Assembly: GCA_001801405.1 (NCBI GenBank)
Contig: MGXQ01000003.1
Coordinates: 6,762 to 12,222, forward strand
Origin: Gammaproteobacteria bacterium RIFCSPHIGHO2_02_FULL_42_13
GTDB taxonomy: Bacteria > Pseudomonadota > Gammaproteobacteria > UBA12402
Length of the DNA stretch: 5,461 bases
Reading direction: 5' to 3'
Part shown: positions 1 through 5,410 of the stretch, one piece after another
Position numbering within the stretch: position 1 is the first letter of the stretch
Layout: every line of letters starts with the position of its first letter
Translations under genes and position numbers: made by a program
The notes under the pieces: generated by a model
Database searches by the model: none
What the model saw: only the letters and a program-made list of their open reading frames with translations
What the model was told of the DNA's origin: nothing

Positions 1-588
1 TTAAAAGTCACCGACGAAATGATTCAGAAAATTTCAAAACAAATTCCTGAGTTACCAAAAGAAAAACGCGAACGCTTTGCCAAAGATTATAAGCTCAATA
101 ATTATATCGCCAATCTTCTAGCGAACAATCAAGATATGTCGAGTTACTTTGAGACCGTGGCCAAAAAAATTGATCCGACACTTGCGGCTAATTGGATTTT
201 TGGCGAACTATCCGCTGCGCTAAACAAAGCAGAACTTTCCATACTACAATCACCGATAAGCGCCACAGAATTAGCGCAACTGCTCGCGCGCATTGAAGAC
301 GGCACCGTCTCCGGCAAAATTGCCAAAACTATTTTCGAGCGTTTATGGCATGGCGAGGGAACAACCGATGAAATTATCGAGAAACAAAGCTTAAAACAAG
401 TCACCGACGAAAACGCTATCGAAAAAATTATTGATCAAGTCCTACGAGATAACCCCGATGAATTAGCCGCTTATCGCGCTGGCAAAGATCGTTTATTCGG
501 ATTTTTCGTTGGCCAGGTGATGCAACTGTCAACAGGAAAAGCAAACCCTCAACAAGTCAACGACCTATTAAAAAAGAAATTACTATGA
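1..588 (+). CDS. gatB: Asp-tRNA(Asn)/Glu-tRNA(Gln) amidotransferase subunit B, C-terminal part (5' end outside window)
   Basis: GatB is the tRNA-binding and kinase subunit of cytoplasmic GatCAB, which converts misacylated Glu-tRNA(Gln) and/or Asp-tRNA(Asn) into the correct amide forms. The frame is open to base 1, and the residues before the first ATG (LKVTDE) continue the family pattern, so the ATG at 19 is internal and not the start. About 195 of an expected 470-480 residues are visible. They comprise the end of the helical linker (PELPKEKRERF) and the YqeY-like tail that binds tRNA, with typical stretches AANWIFGELSAALN, SGKIAKTIFERLW, and a final FFVGQVMQLSTGKANPQ followed by a lysine-rich end. 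The catalytic cradle domain lies upstream of the window. The stop codon overlaps the start of the transporter gene (ATGA), suggesting translational coupling. Identification is by recalled family sequence and is firm; presence of GatB implies that GlnRS or AsnRS may be missing, which cannot be checked here. Confidence 0.95.
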   Translation, partial: LKVTDEMIQKISKQIPELPKEKRERFAKDYKLNNYIANLLANNQDMSSYFETVAKKIDPTLAANWIFGELSAALNKAELSILQSPISATELAQLLARIEDGTVSGKIAKTIFERLWHGEGTTDEIIEKQSLKQVTDENAIEKIIDQVLRDNPDELAAYRAGKDRLFGFFVGQVMQLSTGKANPQQVNDLLKKKLL

Positions 589-1904
589 CCGATCATAATA
601 AAAAAACATCTTATATCCTACCCAGTATCATCTGGAGTTTAAGCGCCATTTTTTATTTTTATGAATTTTTATTGCAAGTATCGCCCGGCGTAATGGTACC
701 CGAACTCATGCATGATTTTTCGATCAATGCGCTTGCATTTTCCAATCTTGTTGCGATTTATTTTTACGCCTATGCGAGCATGCAAATTCCCGTCGGTATT
801 TTGCTTGATCGATTTGGCTCACGACGCACTTTAACCATGGCAACGGCCATTTGTGCGATCGGCTCACTTTCCTTTTCACTTGCGCAAAGTTGGTGGCTCA
901 TCGAAGCGAGTCGATTCTTTATTGGACTCGGCTCTGCATTTGCCGTAGTAGGATGTATGAATATCGCTGCCCATTGGTTCCCTCCCAAACATTTTGCACT
1001 CATCATTGGATTAACCGTTACCGTTGGCATGCTCGGCGCCATCACCGGCGAGGCACCGCTCGCTTTATTTATTCATTCATTTGGCTGGCGACATGCGTTT
1101 TTAATACTCGCAGCATTCGCCCTTGTACTAAGCATTTTAATGTTATTCATTATTCGCGATCATCCTCCTCATCATCATTATTCCGTAAAAAATACAATTC
1201 AAGCGCCATTATTGCAAGGTCTAAAAACGGTGCTCTCCAGTTCACAAAGTTGGGTCGGCGCACTGTATGGCGGACTGATGTACGCGCCCACACCGTTGTT
1301 TGGTGGCCTATGGGGCGTCACTTATTTAATCAACGCTTATAACATTTCAAGACATCTCGCCGCATTCATGACCTCTTTTATTTTTATCGGCTGGGCAGTG
1401 GGTTGCCCTACGTTCGGCTTTTTATCTGACCTATTAAAACGACGCAAATCACCGATGTTGATTGGCACACTCGGAACCCTTCTCAGCATTAGCATCATAC
1501 TGTATATACCACATTTAACATTGATCGAATTATTTATTTTCTTATTCTTATTCGGTTTTTTCTCCAGCGCATTGGTGTTGATTTTCTCCACCATCCGAGA
1601 ATTACATCCATCGCGATATAGCGCAACCTCTTTAAGTTTTGTAAACACAGTCAACATGATTGGCGCCGCTATTATACCGCCCATAACAGGACTCATTTTA
1701 GAACATTACTGGATCGGCACCGCTAAACATGGGGCGCGCGTATATTCGGCGCACGCTTATCACATGGCGCTATCGATTTTACCTCTCTTGATATTAATTG
1801 CACTATGGATCGTACCTTATATACATGAAACATTCTGCATCCCCGTAGAATATAATCATGAAAAAAAACCACCAGCACATGATGACGCTCAAGCTATACA
1901 TTAA
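585..1904 (+). CDS. Major facilitator superfamily transporter, 12 transmembrane helices, substrate unknown
   Basis: This 439-residue protein is a predicted inner-membrane secondary carrier. About twelve hydrophobic segments are visible (roughly residues 11-32, 48-68, 82-102, 106-126, 138-158, 170-190, 222-248, 258-280, 290-308, 313-336, 350-372, 394-414). The loop after helix 2 carries the MFS motif A, GILLDRFGSRR (71-81), and a weaker copy, GFLSDLLKRRK, follows helix 8 (278-288), the expected pseudo-twofold pattern. The N-terminal half (FYFYEFLLQVSPGVMVPELM, then YFYAYASMQIPVG) resembles, from memory, the MFS carriers abundant in Legionella and Coxiella, a group that includes the Pht amino-acid/nucleoside transporters. 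That supports the superfamily but not a substrate. The central loop has a histidine cluster, DHPPHHH (192-198), and the C-terminal tail is hydrophilic with several His. The start at 585 lies in the gatB stop (ATGA) and has only a weak purine stretch upstream, so coupling to gatB is likely. Its last 15 codons overlap the longest miaB frame. Confidence 0.9.
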   Translation: MTDHNKKTSYILPSIIWSLSAIFYFYEFLLQVSPGVMVPELMHDFSINALAFSNLVAIYFYAYASMQIPVGILLDRFGSRRTLTMATAICAIGSLSFSLAQSWWLIEASRFFIGLGSAFAVVGCMNIAAHWFPPKHFALIIGLTVTVGMLGAITGEAPLALFIHSFGWRHAFLILAAFALVLSILMLFIIRDHPPHHHYSVKNTIQAPLLQGLKTVLSSSQSWVGALYGGLMYAPTPLFGGLWGVTYLINAYNISRHLAAFMTSFIFIGWAVGCPTFGFLSDLLKRRKSPMLIGTLGTLLSISIILYIPHLTLIELFIFLFLFGFFSSALVLIFSTIRELHPSRYSATSLSFVNTVNMIGAAIIPPITGLILEHYWIGTAKHGARVYSAHAYHMALSILPLLILIALWIVPYIHETFCIPVEYNHEKKPPAHDDAQAIH

Positions 1905-3189
1905 AATTTTTGGCTGCCAAATGAATGAGTATGATGCCGCACGCATCATTGATTATTTAAAACAGTCTTATAAAATAATTCTAACGGAATGCCCCGAAAA
2001 TGCCGACTTGATTTTATTAATCACTTGTTCCGTCAGAGATAAAGCACAAGAAAAAGTATTTTCTGATCTCGGACGTTTTCGATTCATCCAACAAGAAAAA
2101 CCAGACGTAATGATTGGCGTGGGCGGATGCGTTGCAAGCCAAGAAGGCAAAGCCATTTTAAGGCGAGCCCCTTATGTTAATATTATCTTTGGGCCGCAAA
2201 CCTTACACCGCTTGCCTGACATGATTAAAACCGCACAAACAACAAAAAAATCAGTGATCGACGTCAGTTTTCCCGAAATCGAAAAATTCGATCACCTCCC
2301 GACGCCACATGCAGATGGTCCCAGCGCCTATGTGTCGATCATGGAAGGTTGTAACAATTACTGCAGTTATTGCATCGTACCCTTCACCCGCGGCAAAGAA
2401 ATCAGCCGACCGCTCGAGAATATATTGAAGGAAATCGATGCGTTCACAAAACAACAGGTTAAAGAAATTATCTTGCTCGGTCAAAACGTCAATAATTATA
2501 AAGACGGTCATTTTCGTCTAGAAAATTTATTGCATCGCATCGCCGAAAATAAATATATTCGGCGCATTCGATTTTTAACTTCACATCCCGCTTATTTTAC
2601 GGATGAATTAATAGAAACTTACAAACAGATTCCAAAACTGGTCAGTCATTTACATTTGCCCGTTCAAAGCGGTTCCGATCATGTTTTAAAAATGATGCGC
2701 CGACGCTATACCGTTGAACAATTTAACATAATTATTAATAAATTACGCAATGCGCGACCCGCGATTACGATTTCGACCGATTTTATTGTGGGGTTTCCTG
2801 GCGAAACCGAAGAAGATTTTGAAAACACGATGCAACTCGCCAGAAACATTGGATTTGATGCGTCTTACAGTTTTATTTATAGTCAACGCCCCGGCACTAC
2901 AGCCGCTGATTTAGTCGAAACGCTCTCGCTCGCCACAAAAAAGCAACGACTGGATGCATTACAAGCACTGCTACAACAATCCGCGCAACATATCGGTGAA
3001 ACGATGATCGGCACTGTTCAGTCTGTCTTAGTTACAAAACATGCCCGAAAAGATGCCAGCGAACTCTGCGGACGCACAGAAAACAATCGCATTGTCAATT
3101 TCGCTGGCGACAGCACATTGATTGGCGAATTCGTCCCTGTTAAAATTACCGAAGTACGCACGAATACATTGAGAGGCGAGATTGCTTAA
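1858..3189 (+). CDS. miaB: tRNA-2-methylthio-N6-dimethylallyladenosine(37) synthase (radical SAM methylthiotransferase)
   Basis: MiaB adds the 2-methylthio group to i6A37, next to the anticodon of tRNAs reading UNN codons, using two [4Fe-4S] clusters and S-adenosylmethionine. The product is 443 residues from this start, the usual length. The N-terminal UPF0004 domain has its three cluster cysteines: C20 (IFGCQMNEYD), C57 (ITCSVRDKA) and C91 (VGGCVAS). The radical-SAM motif CNNYCSYC gives C165, C169 and C172. Further hallmarks are LLGQNVNNY (207-214), HLPVQSGSDHVLKMMRRRYT (266-285) and TDFIVGFPGETEEDF (307-321). A C-terminal TRAM domain (about 380-443) has GRTENNRIVNF. All key residues are intact. 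The start is uncertain: ATGs at 1858, 1879 and 1882 are in frame and none has a clear Shine-Dalgarno site. The third (MTLKLYIKIFGCQMNEYD) matches the usual N-terminus best, so the first eight codons may be untranslated. Even then it overlaps the transporter gene by 23 bases, consistent with coupled translation. ybeY follows directly, without the common phoH. Confidence 0.97.
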   Translation: MKKNHQHMMTLKLYIKIFGCQMNEYDAARIIDYLKQSYKIILTECPENADLILLITCSVRDKAQEKVFSDLGRFRFIQQEKPDVMIGVGGCVASQEGKAILRRAPYVNIIFGPQTLHRLPDMIKTAQTTKKSVIDVSFPEIEKFDHLPTPHADGPSAYVSIMEGCNNYCSYCIVPFTRGKEISRPLENILKEIDAFTKQQVKEIILLGQNVNNYKDGHFRLENLLHRIAENKYIRRIRFLTSHPAYFTDELIETYKQIPKLVSHLHLPVQSGSDHVLKMMRRRYTVEQFNIIINKLRNARPAITISTDFIVGFPGETEEDFENTMQLARNIGFDASYSFIYSQRPGTTAADLVETLSLATKKQRLDALQALLQQSAQHIGETMIGTVQSVLVTKHARKDASELCGRTENNRIVNFAGDSTLIGEFVPVKITEVRTNTLRGEIA

Positions 3190-3639
3190 ATGAGTAAAAT
3201 CACCATCGATCTACAAATCGCCACAAAACAACCCGTGCCAACACAGGCGCAATTCGAACAATGGGTCAATGCGGCAATGCAAGTCCATCTACAAAATGCC
3301 GAAATTTGCATTCGCATTGTCGATATTCCCGAAATCACAAAACTAAATGAAACCTATCGCAAAAAAAAAGGAGCAACCAATGTCTTATCGTTTACATACG
3401 ATGATGACATGCAAGATAAAATTTTATTATTAGGCGACATCGTTATCTGCGCCGATGTTGTGATACAAGAAGCAAAAAAACAAAACATTTCTGTCGAATC
3501 CCACTTTGCGCATGTGGTTATACATGGAGCATTGCATTTGTTTGGGTATGATCACGACACCGATGAAAAAGGGAATATTATGGAAAATCTTGAAGGAAAA
3601 ATCTTACAAAAACTCGATTTCCCTAATCCATACGCATAG
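3190..3639 (+). CDS. ybeY: Endoribonuclease / rRNA maturation factor YbeY
   Basis: YbeY is a metal-dependent single-strand endoribonuclease, needed for 16S rRNA 3'-end maturation and ribosome quality control. The 149-residue product has the usual length. The UPF0054 signature is complete: HGALHLFGYDH at residues 112-122, with the three zinc-ligand histidines H112, H116 and H122. Upstream, LNETYRKKKGATNVLSF (52-68) corresponds to the family's substrate-side motif, commonly YRxKDxPTNVLSF. R57 is kept, but the Asp and Pro positions are Lys and Ala here, a modest departure. The start codon touches the miaB stop with no spacer; a GAGAGG stretch (3171-3176) lies about 13 bases upstream, rather far, so coupling to miaB probably helps. 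In many gammaproteobacteria the order is miaB, phoH(ybeZ), ybeY, corC(ybeX), lnt; here phoH is absent between miaB and ybeY, and no corC follows. Identification is firm. Confidence 0.96.
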   Translation: MSKITIDLQIATKQPVPTQAQFEQWVNAAMQVHLQNAEICIRIVDIPEITKLNETYRKKKGATNVLSFTYDDDMQDKILLLGDIVICADVVIQEAKKQNISVESHFAHVVIHGALHLFGYDHDTDEKGNIMENLEGKILQKLDFPNPYA

Positions 3640-3676
3640 TCCCTCTTAAAAGCCCCTCTCCTCCTCGCTTTCATGC

Positions 3677-3731
3677 CAGCATTATTGGACAGCTCTGAGC
3701 TGCAACGAAAGAGTGTCGCAGCTCAGCATTA
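3677..3731. repeat. 8-bp direct repeat CAGCATTA flanking the hairpin
   Basis: CAGCATTA occurs at 3677-3684 and again at 3724-3731, one copy on each side of the intergenic hairpin; the right copy overlaps the end of the right hairpin arm by three bases. This could be a remnant of a small duplicated or inserted element, or a pair of protein-binding half-sites. No transposase or longer terminal repeat is visible, so the origin is undecided. Confidence 0.4.
3695..3726. repeat. Perfect 9-bp inverted repeat (intergenic hairpin or operator candidate)
   Basis: CTGAGCTGC (3695-3703) and GCAGCTCAG (3718-3726) pair perfectly across a 14-base loop. After one A/C mismatch, three more pairs (ACG with TGT, including one G-U) leave a 6-base AAAGAG loop. 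In RNA this is a stable stem; it lacks a following U-tract, so termination is unlikely. The right arm ends about 24 bases before the TACAAT -10 element, so as DNA the dyad would lie at roughly -67 to -36 of that promoter, a plausible position for a regulator site. Confidence 0.55.
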
Positions 3732-3746
3732 GGGGCTTGCGCGGCA

Positions 3747-3755
3747 TGGTACAAT
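3747..3755 (+). promoter_or_regulatory. Extended -10 promoter element for the 519-codon gene
   Basis: TGGTACAAT provides the TGn extension plus a -10 hexamer (TACAAT, 3750-3755) differing from TATAAT at one base. At 16-18 bases upstream there is no good -35 match (CATTAG or neighbours), as is often tolerated with an extended -10. Transcription would begin near 3762, giving a leader of about 20 bases that contains the strong ribosome site but none of the upstream hairpin. Predicted from consensus only. Confidence 0.45.
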
Positions 3756-3766
3756 CTTGTCGTATT

Positions 3767-3774
3767 AAAGGAGG
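3767..3774 (+). promoter_or_regulatory. Near-consensus Shine-Dalgarno site that fixes the start of the 519-codon gene
   Basis: AAAGGAGG, followed by an 8-base spacer and ATG at 3783, is the strongest ribosome binding site in the window and settles the start. The coupled genes upstream have weak sites. A perfect 7-base complement of its core (AGGAGGA, 3769-3775) is TCCTCCT at 3659-3665 in the same gap, so a long transcript reading through from ybeY could mask it. Confidence 0.8.
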
Positions 3775-3782
3775 AAACGATT

Positions 3783-5342
3783 ATGCCATTGTCACCTATC
3801 TTCATCCAAACACTCTGCCAACATTTAGAACTTTCACCAGAGCAAACAACAAAAATTCTCGCTCAATCAGAAAGAGCTCAATTAGATTCTCTGCGCATTG
3901 AACTCTGTATACTCTTAAGCCGCACAGGAGATCCCCGAGGCGATAAGAAAACCGGCGAAAAAGTTTTTGGGGCACTCATGTTCATATTGCAAGATGACTA
4001 TGGGCAAGAAGGATATCTCGGCTCGCCCCCTTTTTGGCTGGTAGATGCCGTCCCTTCACGTTCGGTTCCTCACTTGTTAACCGCTACCGCGCTTAATGGC
4101 TATTGGGAAAGCTATAATCTAAAAATTTCAGCCTTCCTATTATTAAAACTACTCAATATCGCAATGCGACAACCGACTGAGTCGCGTGTAGAAGAACAAC
4201 TCATCAGCTATTTTATCACCGACTGGTCCGACACCAACCCCGAAACCAAAATAAAATATCTCGCTGATTTGCCAGTCGTCGATTACGTCATCAATTATTA
4301 TCGCATGCTCGCGAGCCAAGAGGATACCAAGTCTTTTCACGCAGAGCGCACTGCTATAAAAAGAATTACAATCCCTTATGGCTCTTGGTACGAAGTCATC
4401 TTTCGCCTCATCGAAACACTTATTCAACAACAAAAAATTACAATACCGCCTATCTGGCATCATCTCATCAATGAAGACCGTTTGCCGAACTGGCACGACA
4501 TGCGACGCAAATTCCTATTTCTAGCCGACAATTATGGAACAACTGGCTATCCTGACATTGCCAAACAACTACGAAGCATCATCATCACGACTGATTCACA
4601 AAAGACACTTGATTTGGTCGAATTCTCGAGAAAACTCGCACGGCTCTACTGTGAACGAATATTACCATCATCTGCCACACCGCAACCTCGTATTGGTTTA
4701 TTCACTATTTATGAACGCCCGAAAACCCCGCAGAGAGAGATAGAGACTGCTCGCGCCAAACAGCACGCTTTAATACAAAATCAACAATTATTTTTAGACC
4801 TCTTAAACAAATATCTTATGATTTCTTTCTCTGGACATCTACCAGACACACAGCTCCCCATGAGCGCGGGCGCAAAAACGTTAGCTGAAAACTTATTGAA
4901 AATCACATTAACACGTCATGCACGAAAGCAAGACATGTTGACGCCAATCACCCAATCCCCGCCCACAGAATTTTTAGCCATTCAGGCACAACTGGATAGA
5001 TTGCGCGCTCACCTATTATATAAAAATATCCAAAGAAAAGCCGATTACGATTCCCCCGCCGAACGAAAACAAATGCTGTTGCTTGCCATAAAAGAAATCC
5101 TCAAACATTCTCATGAAAAAAGCATCACAGACTTAAAGCTTGAACTCGCCGAATGCCACAAACAACTTACCACTTTCCACGACACCGTACATCAAACGGC
5201 AGCGTGTCTTCTGTTGAATATTATTGGTGAACTCGACCAACTCATCCGTAGCGAAGCAACCCCATCGCCACGTAGACCGCGCGCAAGCTCATCGCCGGCC
5301 ACCCCCATCGCCACACGACGCGCACCATTGTTTGGCTTGTAA
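3783..5342 (+). CDS. Uncharacterised 519-residue protein, mostly helical, with Ser/Pro/Arg-rich C-terminal tail
   Basis: I do not recognise this family. The start is well supported by AAAGGAGG eight bases upstream, and the frame is uninterrupted for 1,560 bases. There is no signal peptide and no convincing membrane helix; the strongest hydrophobic run is ISAFLLLKLLNIA (115-127), probably a buried helix. The protein looks like successive amphipathic helices, with helical runs about 318-345, 396-419 and 424-488 that could include short coiled coils. A central part is rich in aromatics (PPIWHHL, NWHDM, around 222-240). From about 491 the sequence becomes low-complexity: PSPRRPR, SSSPATP, then a final APLFGL. 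A disordered tail with hydrophobic residues at -3 and -4 is seen in some Dot/Icm (type IVB) effectors, but the acidic E-block common in such signals is missing and the tail is basic. Effector status is therefore a guess. It appears to have its own promoter and lies between ybeY and ffh. Confidence 0.8.
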   Translation: MPLSPIFIQTLCQHLELSPEQTTKILAQSERAQLDSLRIELCILLSRTGDPRGDKKTGEKVFGALMFILQDDYGQEGYLGSPPFWLVDAVPSRSVPHLLTATALNGYWESYNLKISAFLLLKLLNIAMRQPTESRVEEQLISYFITDWSDTNPETKIKYLADLPVVDYVINYYRMLASQEDTKSFHAERTAIKRITIPYGSWYEVIFRLIETLIQQQKITIPPIWHHLINEDRLPNWHDMRRKFLFLADNYGTTGYPDIAKQLRSIIITTDSQKTLDLVEFSRKLARLYCERILPSSATPQPRIGLFTIYERPKTPQREIETARAKQHALIQNQQLFLDLLNKYLMISFSGHLPDTQLPMSAGAKTLAENLLKITLTRHARKQDMLTPITQSPPTEFLAIQAQLDRLRAHLLYKNIQRKADYDSPAERKQMLLLAIKEILKHSHEKSITDLKLELAECHKQLTTFHDTVHQTAACLLLNIIGELDQLIRSEATPSPRRPRASSSPATPIATRRAPLFGL

Positions 5343-5355
5343 AAATGGTTATAAT
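5328..5355 (+). promoter_or_regulatory. Candidate sigma70-type promoter for ffh
   Basis: TTGTTT (5328-5333, four of six to TTGACA) and a perfect TATAAT (5350-5355) are separated by 16 bases. The -35 lies inside the last codons of the unknown gene. Transcription would start near 5362, inside the palindrome, so the palindrome would be only partly in the ffh leader. TATAAT occurs easily in AT-rich DNA, so this stays a prediction. Confidence 0.4.
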
Positions 5356-5357
5356 GG

Positions 5358-5380
5358 ATGCCGCGGTTGAACCGCGGCAT
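5358..5380. repeat. GC-rich 11-bp palindrome, likely a dispersed intergenic repeat
   Basis: ATGCCGCGGTT (5358-5368) and AACCGCGGCAT (5370-5380) are exact reverse complements around a single central G; as RNA it would form a 9-bp stem with a 5-base loop. It begins 15 bases after the stop of the unknown gene. Read on the minus strand with its flanks (CGTCATGCCGCGG... then CATCCA), it resembles the short REP-like palindromes with CGTCAT and ATCCA ends found many times in intergenic DNA of many proteobacteria. That family link is from memory. No U-tract follows on the + strand, so it is not a classic terminator, though such stems can protect mRNA 3' ends. Confidence 0.65.
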
Positions 5381-5397
5381 GACGCAACAAAATAACA

Positions 5398-5402
5398 CAG
5401 GA
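5398..5402 (+). promoter_or_regulatory. Ribosome binding site of ffh
   Basis: CAGGA, eight bases before the ATG at 5411, is a moderate Shine-Dalgarno match at good spacing and supports this start for the partial gene. Confidence 0.55.
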
Positions 5403-5410
5403 CAACCAAC

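Larger units (their letters stand above)
3650..3738. repeat. Outer 8-bp inverted repeat enclosing a second hairpin, downstream of ybeY
   Basis: AAGCCCCT at 3650-3657 and AGGGGCTT at 3731-3738 are exact reverse complements. They enclose the 3695-3726 hairpin, so a transcript crossing the gap could fold as a nested two-stem structure. The left side between the stems is 37 bases and pyrimidine-rich; the right side is 4 bases. There is no T-run after the right arm, so it is not a standard intrinsic terminator on the + strand. On the - strand the same arms end in AGGGGCTTTT, only four T. Role unknown; it may be a 3'-end stabiliser of ybeY mRNA or part of the leader of the next gene. Confidence 0.5.

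Noticed and set aside
19..21. ATG at 19 as the start of the first gene
   Set aside because: The frame is open upstream to base 1 and those residues continue the GatB pattern; the protein would otherwise be less than half of GatB. It is an internal Met of a gene cut by the window edge.
851..1342. 163-codon + strand frame inside the transporter gene
   Set aside because: It is a shadow in another frame of a convincing 12-helix transporter; the composition (many Arg, Ser, Cys, His) is typical of an out-of-frame reading.
3695..3726. Intrinsic terminator for the gatB-ybeY unit
   Set aside because: The stem is strong, but the right arm is followed by CATTAGGGG with no T-run, so the rule for an intrinsic terminator is not met.
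3640..3782. tRNA or known riboswitch in the gap
   Set aside because: No cloverleaf, no T-arm consensus and no CCA end; I recognise no known riboswitch core. The gap is also too short for most classes.
3713..3901. 62-codon GTG-start frame over the intergenic gap
   Set aside because: It begins inside the hairpin loop, has no ribosome site, and runs out of frame into the unknown gene, which has strong start signals of its own.
5358..5380. Intrinsic terminator of the unknown gene
   Set aside because: The stem is GC-rich but followed by GACGCAAC on the + strand. On the - strand the T-run comes about a dozen bases later, too far.
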